Below, in pieces: positions 24,752-33,684 of a stretch of 64,000 nucleotides of DNA. The number at the start of each line of letters is the position of its first letter. Position 1 is the first letter of the stretch. Under the pieces are notes generated by a model that was given only the letters and a program-made list of their open reading frames with translations, had not been told where the DNA came from and made no database searches. Both the position numbers and the translations under genes were made by a program. The DNA is taken from contig NZ_JAODTZ010000002.1 of assembly GCF_025399795.1 (NCBI RefSeq), forward strand, positions 1-64,000, read 5' to 3'. The stretch comes from Streptomyces rhizosphaerihabitans (GTDB taxonomy: Bacteria > Actinomycetota > Actinomycetes > Streptomycetales > Streptomycetaceae).

Positions 24752-24775
24752 CCGTGTCGAGCCTTACTCACAGAC
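24748..24775. repeat. Left boundary site of the island: core plus right arm
   Basis: The sequence tgatccgtgtc followed by gagccttactcacagac matches the core and right arm of the 47-bp palindromes described below. The left arm is absent; the DUF4291 3' fragment stands in its place. The usual cctttcc follows. Confidence 0.8.
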
Positions 24776-24859
24776 CTTTCCATTTCCAGGATGTCCCTGG
24801 CTGGACTTGTCGAGGGTCCTGTCAGATGCAAGGGAAGAAGCGCTTTCCAGGTGAAGAGG

Positions 24860-25225
24860 CGTAGTGGGGCGTACCCGCGTGTCCGCGGCGAGGGCGGCGG
24901 CCGCGGGGGCCTCGCAGGCCGGGTCGGTGCTGCTGGTCGAGGCGGTCCGCAGGTCCGGTCCGGACCCGCGATATCGGCGGGACCCACGCCGTGGCGCAAG
25001 CAGCGGGCGGTGCACCATCCGGGCAAGATCCTGCTGGACGCGGCCCTGGCCGTAGCGCTCGGCGGTGACTGCCTGGCCGGCATCGGCGTGCTGCGGGCCG
25101 AGCCGGGCGTGTCCGGCCCGGTGGCTTCCGATCCGACGGTCTCCCGTCTCGTCGACGTGCTCCCCGCTTCCGGCCCGAAGGCCCTTGCGGCCTGCGGCTG
25201 TTCTCTGTTGCCGTGCGGATCGTGA
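24860..25225 (+). pseudogene. IS1380-family transposase, N-terminal remnant with a frameshift
   Basis: One frame gives GSVLLVEAVRRSG and, after a shift near 24960, another gives TPWRKQRAVHHPGKILLDAA and VASDPTVSRLVDVLPASGPK. These are typical N-terminal segments of IS1380 transposases of actinomycetes. The catalytic part is missing. Confidence 0.7.
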
Positions 25226-25423
25226 GCACCGGCCGCCACCGCCTGCCGGCCCGGTGGCCACGGACGGGTCCGTTCGCATGCGCTACGGCTTTCGGGTGCT
25301 TCTGCTGCGCGATCATGAGACCCGGCGCGTCAGTGCACGTTTCGGCATATTCCGAACTAATCTCCCGGAATTGTAAAAGTCGATCTTCCGTAGATCGCAC
25401 CCACTCACTCCATCGGAGATGAC

Positions 25424-25693
25424 ATGCGCAAGCTTCGCAACGTTGCCGTACTGATCGCCGCGATCGGCAGCATCGGACTCGTGGGCGGCACGGCCCACGC
25501 CGGTGGCCACGGCGACGGGTTCGACATCAAGCAGCACTCCTCCTGCAAGTCGCACGACCTGAACCTGGACGTCCTCGGCCAGGTGGGCCTGCTCAACGGC
25601 CTGGGCGGCAACCTGCTGGGCGGCGAGGGCAACCCCGGTGCCCAGGTCACCACCATCGGCTCCACCGCGGGCTGCAACAACAGCGCCTTCTGA
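25424..25693 (+). CDS. Small secreted glycine-rich protein
   Basis: An 89-aa exported protein: signal peptide of about 26 residues (MRKLRNVAVLIAAIGSIG core, AHA cleavage site), then a Gly/Asn/Leu-rich mature part with two cysteines, in HSSCKSHDLNLD and STAGCNNSAF, that could form a disulphide. It resembles chaplins and rodlins only in size, export and the Cys pair; the chaplin hallmark sequence is absent. GGAGA precedes the ATG at short spacing. A 16-bp terminator follows. It may act at the cell surface. Confidence 0.75.
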   Translation: MRKLRNVAVLIAAIGSIGLVGGTAHAGGHGDGFDIKQHSSCKSHDLNLDVLGQVGLLNGLGGNLLGGEGNPGAQVTTIGSTAGCNNSAF

Positions 25694-25728
25694 AGTCCCG
25701 GCCGACGCTGAGTCACCGGCCGATAGAT

Positions 25729-25765
25729 GGTCCCGGTCCCGGGCTTCAGGCCCGGGACCGGGACC
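25729..25765 (+). terminator. Terminator after the small secreted protein gene
   Basis: Arms of 16 nt (25729-25744 and 25750-25765) pair perfectly around TTCAG. The hairpin begins 36 nt after the stop. Confidence 0.8.
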
Positions 25766-25794
25766 GGGACCATATGCGTGCGCCGGCAGGGCTC

Positions 25795-26110
25795 CGAGGT
25801 GAGCTTGTTCTGAGCTTGTTCCGCTTCGACGGACACCATCGGTGTGGTGGTCAGGCTGCGATGGGCGCCGACTATGCGGCGCTGTCTGGCCGGCATACCG
25901 CACAGCAGGCGGACCGGTTCACCGAAGGACTTCACCCCGTGCCGCTGCGCCCCTTCTGGCTGTGAGCCCCCACGCGTTTCTACGTCGCCCCAGGGCTTGT
26001 CCCTGCACGTCTCGGACGAAGGTGACGACAGCTTCAGCATTTGGGCCGGCGCCACTCACCGCAGCGCTCTCGCCCCGCTGGCCGACGCCGTTGACGGCAC
26101 ACGTCGACTA
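25795..26110 (+). pseudogene. Decayed 3' copy of the immunity-like gene at 34439
   Basis: One frame reads AAMGADYAALSGRHTAQQAD and then FTEGLHPVPLRPFWL before a stop at 25963; further on APTRFYVAPGL follows, then a frameshift. The gene at 34439-35584 has the same string near its end (AAMGADYMALSDRLTAQQVD, LTEGLHPVPLRPFWPGAPTRF). Only about the last 90 codons are left. It shows that cargo of one unit has been copied into another. Confidence 0.8.
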
Positions 26111-26326
26111 CGCCGCCCGACCACATATGGATACGTTCGCAGACATCTGCCCGACCGGTGAGAAGTCGCTGCGGACTGCGACTCCGCCTGTTCTCTACCC
26201 CGGGGGCGAGTTGAGGTGCCCGCGAACTACGGCGGGGCCGTCACTGCGGTCCCGCCGGACGGCGAGTCGGCTGTCGCGGTGGGCCGTGGTCGTGGAAGAC
26301 GTGGAAGTCGTGGAGGCCGCGGGTGG

Positions 26327-28762
26327 TCAGGAGGGCGGCAGAGGCTGCTCCGTCCAGACCGTCTTGCCGTCGTGGGTGTAGCGGGTGCCCCACCGCTCCG
26401 TGAGCTGCGCGACCAGGAAGAGCCCGCGTCCGCCCTCGTCCGTGCTGAGGGCCCTTCGGAGGTGAGGGGACGTGTGGCTGGCGTCGGACACCTCACAGAT
26501 CAGACAGTGTGTACGGATGAGGCGCAGGGTGACGGGGCCGTCCGCGTACCGGTAGGCGTTGGTGACGAGCTCGCTGGCGACCAGCTCGGTGGTGAAGGCC
26601 ATGTCCGACAGCCCCCATTCGGCCAGCTTCGCCGTGGCCAGCTCCCTGGCGCGGCCGGCAGCGGTCGCCTCCAGAGGCAGGTGCCAGGTGGCGAAGTTCT
26701 CCGGCGGCAGTACCCGGGTACGGGCCATGAGCAGCGCGACGTCGTCGGTGGGGCGGCGGTCCGTGGGCAGCAGCGCTTCGACCACGCCGTCGCACGTGCG
26801 CTCCAGAGCGTCGGCACTGTGGGCGAGACATCCCTCCAGGTTCTCCAGCGCGGCATCGATGTCACCGTCGCGCGCCACCAGGAGGCCGTCCGTGTAGAGC
26901 GTGAGCAGGCTGCCCTCAGGGAGGTCCAGGTGGTACATCTCGAACGGCAGTCCGCCCAGGCCGAGCGGTGGACCCGCGGGCAGGTCGAGCACGGTCACCT
27001 GGCCGTCCGGTGTGGACACCAAGGGTGCCGGGTGGCCGGCGCGTGCCAGGGAGCATTGCCGGGAGACCGGATCGTAGACCGCGTAGACGCACGTGGCCCC
27101 GAGCACCTGCTCGATCGCCGACTGGTTGCCCTCGGCGTTCGTCTCCCCCTCGGCGGCCAGCAGACTGACCAGATCGTCCAGCCGGGCCACCACCTCGTCC
27201 GGTTCCAGGTCGAGGCTGGCCAGGGTGCGCACGGCGGCGCGCAGGCGCCCCATCGAGGCCGCGGCGTGGATTCCGTGGCCGACCACGTCTCCCACGACGA
27301 GGGCGACTCGGGCCCCCGACAACGGGATCACGTCGAACCAGTCACCACCGATGCCCGCCTCACCACTCGCCGGCAGGTACCGGCAGGCCACCTCGACGGC
27401 CGGAAGGTCGGACACCGTGCCCGGCAGCAGACTGCGCTGCAGAGTCAGAGCGGCGCTCTGCTGCTGGGTGAAGCGGCGCGCGTTGTCGATACAGACGGCC
27501 GCACGCGAGGAAAACTCGTGGGCCACTGCGGCATCGTCGTCCTCGAAAGGCTCCGAATGGCGCACGCGCCACAGGCTCACCACACCCAGTACCAGGCCGC
27601 GTGCCATCAGGGGCACCGCGATCAGAGAATGAGCGCCGAGAGCCAGCGCGACCTCGATCCGCCGCCGGTCCATGCCGTACCACTCGGGGCGGAGGGACAG
27701 CAGCCGTTCGAGAATCGGGCGACGCTCGGCCAGGCACCGCGCCTGCGGGGACTCCGGAAGGAGCGGGACCACATCGCCCTCCTGGAGCGGGACCCGTGGT
27801 TCGGGGGGCGAAAGGGCCACTCTCAGGAGCACACCTGCCATGTCCACGGGCAGTTCGTCACCCAGTGCCACCGGTTTCAGGAGGTCCACCGAGCAGTAGT
27901 CGGCCAAGCCGGAGACGGCCACCTCGGCCAGTTCCCGGGCCGTCTGCGTCACGTCCAGTGAGGTTCCGATCCGGGCGCTCGCCTCGTTCAGCAGAGTGAG
28001 CCTGCGGCGCGCTCGGTGGCGCTGGGTCACGTCCTCGACCGTCTCCGCCACGCCGAGAACCCGGCCCGAGGAGTCCTCCATCCGGAACGCGGAGACGGAC
28101 ACCATCCGTTCCTGCCCCGGAGCATGGCGTGTGCGCGCCGACTGCTCCGTGAAGATCAACGGCTCGCCGGTCTCCAGGACGTGGCGTACCCGCTCCTCGG
28201 CCGGACCCGCGTCCTCGTCGACCAGGAACTCACCGGAACTACGGCCCACCGGCGCCTCGGCCGTGATGCCGCTGGCCTTTTCGATCGCACGGTTGACCCG
28301 GATCACCTTCCTGTCCGGGCCGTGGATGGCCAGACCGATCGGGGACCGGTGGTACAGGCCGTCCAGCAGCGCGCGGTCCCGTTGCCAGGCAACGACTTCC
28401 GTGGCAGGGGAACCGACCAGGAACCACTCTTGACGATCTCCGTCGCGGGTGATCGCGCGGGCCCGGAAACCCATCTCCACACGCCGTCCGTCGTGGTGCC
28501 GGACGGGCAGGACTCCGAACCAGCCCCCTGTCCTCATGGCGTCCACGACGACGGACCGCGCGACAGGCAGGTCACGGGCGTCGACCAGGAGGTCCCGCCA
28601 CGCCCGTCCGATCACTTCCTTGGCGCGGTAGCCCAGCAGCTCCTGCGCACGTGCGCTCCAGCCGACCACTGTGCCGTGATCGTCGAGCACGGCCGAAGCG
28701 GCATGCCCCAGGGCGAACGGATCCTCCGGACTCTCACTGAAATGCATCGAGGGCGTCCCCAT
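26327..28762 (-). CDS. PAS-PAS-GAF-SpoIIE phosphatase-HATPase regulator
   Basis: An 811-aa signalling protein. Domains in order: two PAS domains (about residues 1-110 and 120-245), a GAF domain (about 255-420), a SpoIIE/PP2C serine phosphatase (about 430-655; metal-binding Asp in GGDWFDVI and VVGDVVGHG) and a C-terminal anti-sigma-factor-type HATPase (about 670-800; ELVTNAYRYA and DEGGRGLFLV). In streptomycetes such proteins act on anti-anti-sigma factors in partner-switching stress pathways. I start at ATG 28762; GTG codons 3-9 nt upstream, next to GGAGACAAA, are equally good. The ORF stays open to 28969 but that part lacks domain sense. Codon use is normal for the genome. Confidence 0.85.
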   Translation of the reverse strand: MGTPSMHFSESPEDPFALGHAASAVLDDHGTVVGWSARAQELLGYRAKEVIGRAWRDLLVDARDLPVARSVVVDAMRTGGWFGVLPVRHHDGRRVEMGFRARAITRDGDRQEWFLVGSPATEVVAWQRDRALLDGLYHRSPIGLAIHGPDRKVIRVNRAIEKASGITAEAPVGRSSGEFLVDEDAGPAEERVRHVLETGEPLIFTEQSARTRHAPGQERMVSVSAFRMEDSSGRVLGVAETVEDVTQRHRARRRLTLLNEASARIGTSLDVTQTARELAEVAVSGLADYCSVDLLKPVALGDELPVDMAGVLLRVALSPPEPRVPLQEGDVVPLLPESPQARCLAERRPILERLLSLRPEWYGMDRRRIEVALALGAHSLIAVPLMARGLVLGVVSLWRVRHSEPFEDDDAAVAHEFSSRAAVCIDNARRFTQQQSAALTLQRSLLPGTVSDLPAVEVACRYLPASGEAGIGGDWFDVIPLSGARVALVVGDVVGHGIHAAASMGRLRAAVRTLASLDLEPDEVVARLDDLVSLLAAEGETNAEGNQSAIEQVLGATCVYAVYDPVSRQCSLARAGHPAPLVSTPDGQVTVLDLPAGPPLGLGGLPFEMYHLDLPEGSLLTLYTDGLLVARDGDIDAALENLEGCLAHSADALERTCDGVVEALLPTDRRPTDDVALLMARTRVLPPENFATWHLPLEATAAGRARELATAKLAEWGLSDMAFTTELVASELVTNAYRYADGPVTLRLIRTHCLICEVSDASHTSPHLRRALSTDEGGRGLFLVAQLTERWGTRYTHDGKTVWTEQPLPPS

Positions 28763-29138
28763 AACCACCACTTTGTCTCCGTGACTCCGATGCTCCTCCT
28801 CCCGGTCTCCGTCCGCGACTCTCCCGTTCCTCTCGGCTCGGCGGTTCGACAGGAGTGACATGGCGGCGCTCGGCGTGTGCGGGCAAACGCCTGCAGGGAA
28901 GGGGGTGGCCACGGCTCGGGACCGCTTCGTCACGGAGGCCGGCGAAGGCGCTTCGGCGGGAGTCGCCATGGCGCGTGTTCACAGCCAGCCCCTTCCGCTT
29001 GCCCGAACCAGCCAGGACGACTCGGCCGCGGCACCACCCCAACGACGACGGGGGCCGGGCAGGTCCGTGCTGCCGTGTGCCCCACGGGTCGCAGCCGGCC
29101 GTCGGGGAAACCGGGCCGCAAGCACGGGTCCCGTTGAA
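28763..29138. other. Intergenic stretch without a supported gene
   Basis: The 376 nt between the SpoIIE gene and the first full palindrome hold open frames of up to 94 codons on the plus strand, but these have no ribosome site, no family resemblance and a composition typical of chance frames in GC-rich DNA. It probably holds the promoter of the phosphatase gene. Confidence 0.5.
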
Positions 29139-29185
29139 GTCTGACAACGCGGCTTGACGATCCATGTCAAGCAGCGTTCACAAAC
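29139..29185. repeat. Palindromic junction site 1
   Basis: Left arm GTCTGACAACGCGGCTTGA, loop CGATCCATG, right arm TCAAGCAGCGTTCACAAAC; four mismatches between arms. It separates the SpoIIE unit from the M48 peptidase unit. Confidence 0.85.
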
Positions 29186-29260
29186 CATTCGTCGAGCTGA
29201 AGCGGACTTGGATCGTTCCGTCGACCAGCGATCGTGACCGGCCGCCAAGCCGAACGGCGA

Positions 29261-30871
29261 CTATGCGGGAACGCAGCGGGAGCTCGCGAGCAGGGCGCGC
29301 AGCGGGGCGGTGTCGGGCGTGTCGGCGACGGCGGCGTCGATGGCGTCGTCCATGCCCTTCTCCCAGGACTCGGGCAGTATGAGTCCAGGCTGCCCCGACC
29401 AGGCGATGTCCGGTTTCGCGTATCCGGACTCGACGAGGCGCAGGTGGACCATGCCCGCGAGCCCGTCGAAGACCTTGGGCCGAATGAAGTTGCGGGCGGA
29501 CGGCCCGGACAGTCGCGTCGCCTGATGCGGTTTGGGCATGCGGTCGGCGACCGCCATCCACAGCAGGCCGCGGTCGAACGCGTCGAGTATCTCTTCCAGG
29601 GCGGGCAACTCGTTGTCGGCCACTGCTTCGGTCGTGGCAGTTCGATGTACGGTCGCCGTCCTGCCTGCGCCCTGCGCCGATGAGCGAAGCGCCCTGGCCA
29701 CGGCGACCCGCAGTGGCCGGGACCAGTCCTCGGCATCGGCGACCGCGCGGGCCATGACGAGGTCGTCCCAACTCATGCGCCGTAGCCGCGCCGCCTCCTG
29801 CGACAGCGTGCGCGCCTCCAATGCGACGAACACCCGGTCCAGGTCGTGCAGCAGAGTCAGCGCGGCCGGCTCGTCGGTCGCCTTATCGGGCCGGCCATCG
29901 GTGGGCAGCTTCTCGATCAGGGCGATCCGTTCGGCTATCGGCGGGTGTGAGTCGTACTGGTGCGGCCGAGGCGGACGCTGCCCGGAAGAGAGCAGAGCGA
30001 GCCGCTCCCCGGTTCGGGCGGCGAGCAGTCGACGGAATCCGCCGTGCACCTCGCCCTCAGGCGGTAGCGCTCCCAGCGACCTACCCATCGCGGCGTACGT
30101 CTCCAGGTAGTGGGTGTATGCGGCGGCGAGCACCGGAAGGACGCGTAGTGCAGCGGCCGTCGCGTCACGGCCCGCATGCCGGGCGGCCGTCCGGTCCGCG
30201 GCAAGCTCCTGGTGGCGGGCCACGGACTGCGAGGTCCGCAGGAACATCCGGGCGTAGCCGACGTACAGGGCACCGATCGCGTGGTGGAACCGAGTGCTGC
30301 CCTCCTGGAAGACCTCCACCGTGTGCAGCAGCGCTTTCCGACCTCGCATCGTGACAGCGCCGAGCCGGGTATCGAGGTTGCCGTAGTGCCCGAACTCGTG
30401 GGCGAGGACGGCGCGCAGTTGCGGGACGGTCAGCCCGCCGAGCAGCGGCAGGCCCAGGAGCATGCGGCGTCGTCCGGACAGCAGGCCCAGCAGGCGGCTT
30501 TGTTCGGCGACCCCCGCGTTGACCTCGGCGACCAGGTAAACCTCATTTGGCGGCCGTTGCCCCGTCACTTCGGCGGCGGCTCGTATCTGTCTCCACAGCT
30601 CGGGCTGTTCCTGTGGCGTGACCGCCACCCCGTGTGGCACCGGGCCCAGACGCCCGGCCCGTAGAAAGGCGAAGAGACCCCGCAGAATCGCCGCCGCCAA
30701 CAGGACGGTGACGGTCAGAACCATGCCTTCGAACCAGGCCGCCTGCGCGGTGAACAGCCGTGTCATCAGCAGCCAGTCAAGCACCGCGAGGGCCGACAGC
30801 AGAACGACTCCCATCAGATGGAAGCCGACCAACAACGTGAACGCACGGACTGCGCGCAGCCGAAACGACAT
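29261..30871 (-). CDS. M48-family membrane metallopeptidase
   Basis: A 536-aa protein with two N-terminal membrane helices (about residues 8-38 and 48-72) and a cytosolic-side peptidase domain. The zinc site HEFGH is at about residues 158-162, and the third ligand region is RHQELAADRTAARHAG, as in HtpX/Ste24 peptidases. A long helical C-terminal part (about 330-536) has no known fold to me. Family members degrade misfolded or signal membrane proteins. ATG 30871 is preceded by GGGGGA at 8 nt; an ATG at 30892 is less good. It is the only gene of its unit. Confidence 0.87.
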   Translation of the reverse strand: MSFRLRAVRAFTLLVGFHLMGVVLLSALAVLDWLLMTRLFTAQAAWFEGMVLTVTVLLAAAILRGLFAFLRAGRLGPVPHGVAVTPQEQPELWRQIRAAAEVTGQRPPNEVYLVAEVNAGVAEQSRLLGLLSGRRRMLLGLPLLGGLTVPQLRAVLAHEFGHYGNLDTRLGAVTMRGRKALLHTVEVFQEGSTRFHHAIGALYVGYARMFLRTSQSVARHQELAADRTAARHAGRDATAAALRVLPVLAAAYTHYLETYAAMGRSLGALPPEGEVHGGFRRLLAARTGERLALLSSGQRPPRPHQYDSHPPIAERIALIEKLPTDGRPDKATDEPAALTLLHDLDRVFVALEARTLSQEAARLRRMSWDDLVMARAVADAEDWSRPLRVAVARALRSSAQGAGRTATVHRTATTEAVADNELPALEEILDAFDRGLLWMAVADRMPKPHQATRLSGPSARNFIRPKVFDGLAGMVHLRLVESGYAKPDIAWSGQPGLILPESWEKGMDDAIDAAVADTPDTAPLRALLASSRCVPA

Positions 30872-31014
30872 CGAAAAATCCCCCAGCCACATGGTTCAAC
30901 CAGCCCGAACGGGCCAAAGGCGCTCGCGGATAGTACCCCCGCAGATCACCTACGGTCTGGAAGCGAACCAGACCTCAGCGCTTGGACACGGACGACTCCA
31001 GCACCACTGATGCG

Positions 31015-31061
31015 GTCTGTGAGCGCGGCATGATGGCTCAAGTCAAGGCGCGTTCCCAGCC
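31015..31061. repeat. Palindromic junction site 2 (diverged)
   Basis: Left arm GTCTGTGAGCGCGGCATGA, loop TGGCTCAAG, right arm TCAAGGCGCGTTCCCAGCC. This is the most diverged full copy, with about five mismatches between arms, but spacing and orientation are preserved. Confidence 0.7.
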
Positions 31062-31262
31062 CTTCCCTGGCAAGCGTTCGAGAGGGTGCTTACTGCTCCC
31101 AGGCCATGAGTCCTCGCCGTCGCCCTCCAGCGGGATGGGCGACATGGAGATCATTCCGGGGCTCGGCGTCAGCATGGTGAGGACCGGTGACTCGAGTGCG
31201 TACGAGGGTGCTCGGCGTAACCGGGAGGCGAGGCGGGCGGAGGATGCGGAACACTGCGCCAG

Positions 31263-31904
31263 GTGATCATGATGCAGCCCGTCCTGGAGATGACCACCAC
31301 TGACGGCTTCGACCTCTGGCCTGTCGCCGAGATCGAGTCGTTCGGCTTCCTGCCGCTCAGTGGCGAGCTGTCACCCGCTGAGGTCGGGACAGCGGTGATG
31401 CGCATTGCCGGCTGCAATGACGTCGACCCTGACGGCGATCGTCCGCCTCGGCCGGTCGCCGCACTCGACTCGTTCCTTCACGGACTACTGACGTTCGACA
31501 TCCTCTTTGCGGCCGGCGGTCTGCGGGTCACCGACGACTCCACGGGCGTCACCTTCCTGCCCGGTTGCTGCGATGGGCTGGAGGACTGGCGTGACTGGCA
31601 GCGGTTCGTCGACGACGGCGGCCTGCTCGGGTTCGGCCACGACCCCGTGTCACCGATTGCGGAGCGCTTCGGCAGCGTCGTCCGGCTCACCGTGAATGCC
31701 GAGCGGAGCGGCAGCCCGGTGATCGAGCTGTCCGTCACCGAGCTCCGTCACCTGCTTGCCGGTGCCGAGCGCGACCTGGTCGACTTTCTCGCGCTGGCAG
31801 CCGGTTGGGCCTCCAGGCAGCTGCCGGCCCACTGCTCTGCCGTCACAGCCGCCCTCGCCCGCGTTCTGGACCTTCCTGCGCCGACCGTACCGCCGGAGCC
31901 GTAG
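31263..31904 (+). CDS. Unknown cytosolic protein, immunity-like
   Basis: A protein of up to 213 aa, acidic, without membrane segments. It has a regular alpha/beta look, with recognisable strings such as WPVAEIESFGFLPLSGELSP, FLPGCCDGLEDWRDW and a helical end VDFLALAAGWASRQLPAHC. I have seen similar streptomycete hypotheticals but no function is known to me. Start is uncertain: GTG 31263, ATG 31269 or ATG 31272, with only a weak AGG before them. It is the only gene of its unit, which fits a stand-alone cargo such as an immunity or antitoxin protein, but this is inference from context. Confidence 0.65.
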   Translation: MIMMQPVLEMTTTDGFDLWPVAEIESFGFLPLSGELSPAEVGTAVMRIAGCNDVDPDGDRPPRPVAALDSFLHGLLTFDILFAAGGLRVTDDSTGVTFLPGCCDGLEDWRDWQRFVDDGGLLGFGHDPVSPIAERFGSVVRLTVNAERSGSPVIELSVTELRHLLAGAERDLVDFLALAAGWASRQLPAHCSAVTAALARVLDLPAPTVPPEP

Positions 31905-31965
31905 GACGGGGCCCGGGAATGTCATCGTGTGCCACGCGGTGACTGTGCGCGCTACCTGCCTAAAG

Positions 31966-32012
31966 GTCTGTCAGCGCGGCTTGACGATCCATGTCAAGCC
32001 GTGTTCGCAGAC
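31966..32012. repeat. Palindromic junction site 3
   Basis: Left arm GTCTGTCAGCGCGGCTTGA, loop CGATCCATG, right arm TCAAGCCGTGTTCGCAGAC, then ctttctc. Four arm mismatches. Confidence 0.85.
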
Positions 32013-32110
32013 CTTTCTCGCGAGGCAGCGGAGCCTGTGCACAGGGCTTCGTGGTGTCTGTCCAATTCCGGGGGCACACCGTGTCGGGGTACGTGCGGTG
32101 TTCGGCCACG

Positions 32111-32777
32111 TCAGTACCAGCGGACTTGGCCGGCTGCCCCATGGCCCGTACGGGCGGCGTGGCGGAGAACGCGGAGCGGGCCGTCAACAAGTTCGTCCGC
32201 GTCGTGGGCGGGGTCGTCACCCAAGCCGGTCATCCACGCGTGGATTCGCCCGATCGCGTCACGACGTGGGGTTCCGGTCAGGACGAGGGTCTCCTCGACC
32301 GCAGGCAGTTGAGCGCGGACTTGCTCGGCATCGAGAAGGAAGTCCCCGAACCGGCCCGGCAGCCGCAGCGTCGCATCGGGACCCATGTGCGTAAGCCAGG
32401 GCGGAGAACGGGTCGGCTTTGCGCGCCGTGGCCACGAACAAGCCCTCCCCGATATCGGGGGGAAACTGATCCATGACCGTGTCACGCAGCTTCTCCGCGT
32501 GGTCGGAGTCGTCGTGGCAGGCGTTGAAGAACGCGCTCAGCCGGAGGGCGTCCTTGTCGGCGCTGCAATCGCCGGGGGAGCTCGTCGACGGAGTGAACAT
32601 GGACGCCTGTGCCTTGTTTCGCCACCAGGCCAGCTCCCGAGGCTCGTCACGGCGGACCGGTGTCGGCGACGAGTTCTGAACCGAAGCGCTCTGCAAATTC
32701 CGTACCTCCTGGTCAGGCACCGCGCCGACGATCCACACACCTGTGACGCTCAACTCCGCCTCCTTTCGCTCTTCCAT
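32111..32777 (-). pseudogene. Unknown gene interrupted by one frameshift
   Basis: From ATG 32777 the minus strand reads MEERKEAELSVTGVWIVGAV and continues in frame as far as DPFSALAYAH near 32390. From the same place the next frame carries MGPDATLRLPGRFGDFLLDA and runs to a stop at 32111 (QVRWY). Joined by a single-base shift they give one smooth protein of about 220 aa with a Trp-rich N-terminal part and a helical C-terminal part. I do not know the family. The shift is either a real inactivating mutation or a base error in this assembly; the codons on both sides look well kept, which favours a recent event. Confidence 0.65.
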
Positions 32778-32794
32778 CCGAACTCGGTCATGTC

Positions 32795-33454
32795 TCAGCC
32801 GTCGGCGTGACGGTCGTCCGTACTGCGGGTCCACAGGGAGAGGTCGCTGCTCGTCGCTACGGCGATCGTTCGGCCTGAGGGGGAGAAGCCGGCTGCGCGG
32901 AATGTGGAGTAGTTCGAGTGGAAGATGTGCCACCACTCCACTCCGTGCGGACCCTTGTGGGGGAGCCCGCCGTCGCGGGACAGCAGGACCCGATCGTTCG
33001 GCCAGGCCGGGGTGACGACTTCCAGGGTCCAGCCGTCTTCGGTGGTGGTGTGCAGCCCGCCGCCGAAGAGCCCGGCGATGCGTACGCGGCTTCCGGTGAT
33101 CGGCCCCAGCCCGGGGCAGGACAGGTCGGCAACCGCGTCGGGGGTGCTGTCCTCGGGAGCGGGGTCGCGGTCCCTGGCGATCTTCTCGCCGGTGACGGCG
33201 TCGAAGAGACCGTGCCCGTCGTGCGAGACGACCATCACCAGATCGTGGCCGGTATCGGGGTCCGTGGCGAAGCCGATTCCGAGCAGTCCGCCGACAGGGA
33301 CGCCGTACTCGTACGCGAAGACGGGCCGCCAGGGTTCGGGCGCGGGCACCAAAGAGGCCGCGAGAAGCCGGTTCCGCATCGCCCGCTGGTAGGCCGAGAG
33401 GTCCGGCTCATGCTCGGACTGCCCGGCCGGAGGCGTCTCCTTCGTCCACTTCAT
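32795..33454 (-). CDS. Unknown beta-rich protein
   Basis: A 219-aa soluble protein whose pattern suggests a WD40-like or beta-propeller fragment: repeated strand-turn blocks ending in Asp/Trp (LLGIGFATDPDTGHDLVMVV, WTLEVVTPAWPNDRVLLSRD, AAGFSPSGRTIAVATSSDLS). It has no signal peptide. ATG 33454 was chosen; an in-frame GTG at 33472 is possible. It ends 17 nt before the frameshifted gene begins, so the two may be one transcript. No function can be given. Confidence 0.6.
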   Translation of the reverse strand: MKWTKETPPAGQSEHEPDLSAYQRAMRNRLLAASLVPAPEPWRPVFAYEYGVPVGGLLGIGFATDPDTGHDLVMVVSHDGHGLFDAVTGEKIARDRDPAPEDSTPDAVADLSCPGLGPITGSRVRIAGLFGGGLHTTTEDGWTLEVVTPAWPNDRVLLSRDGGLPHKGPHGVEWWHIFHSNYSTFRAAGFSPSGRTIAVATSSDLSLWTRSTDDRHADG

Positions 33455-33570
33455 CACGGGGCCATGATCCACGCCCCAGCAGGCGGCTCCCGAAGATGAC
33501 CCCGGTCCACCGCGCAGGCGCAGCTTGCATCCACCGTCATCGGGGTGGGCGCCTGCCTTGCTCGGCGGGC

Positions 33571-33684
33571 GGTACGTTCTACCCGGCGGACGGCTACCAC
33601 CAGCAGTATCTTGACCGCAACATCAACGGCCACGGCGGAACCGGCGTCTCCTGTCCGATCGGTGTGGCTCCAACCAAGGGGTGA
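33571..33684 (+). pseudogene. msrA C-terminal remnant
   Basis: The frame reads GGTFYPADGYHQQYLDRNIN followed by GHGGTGVSCPIGVAPTKG. This is the end of peptide methionine sulfoxide reductase A, whose usual form is FYPAE-YHQQYL ... GGTGVSCPIG. The N-terminal two thirds with the catalytic GCFW are absent. Confidence 0.75.

Noticed and set aside
25774..26161. Short intact genes in the 25.8-26.2 kb region
   Set aside because: The frames are pieces of a decayed copy of the gene at 34439.
28860..29144. 94-codon plus-strand frame between the SpoIIE gene and site 1
   Set aside because: No ribosome site, no family resemblance and typical chance composition.
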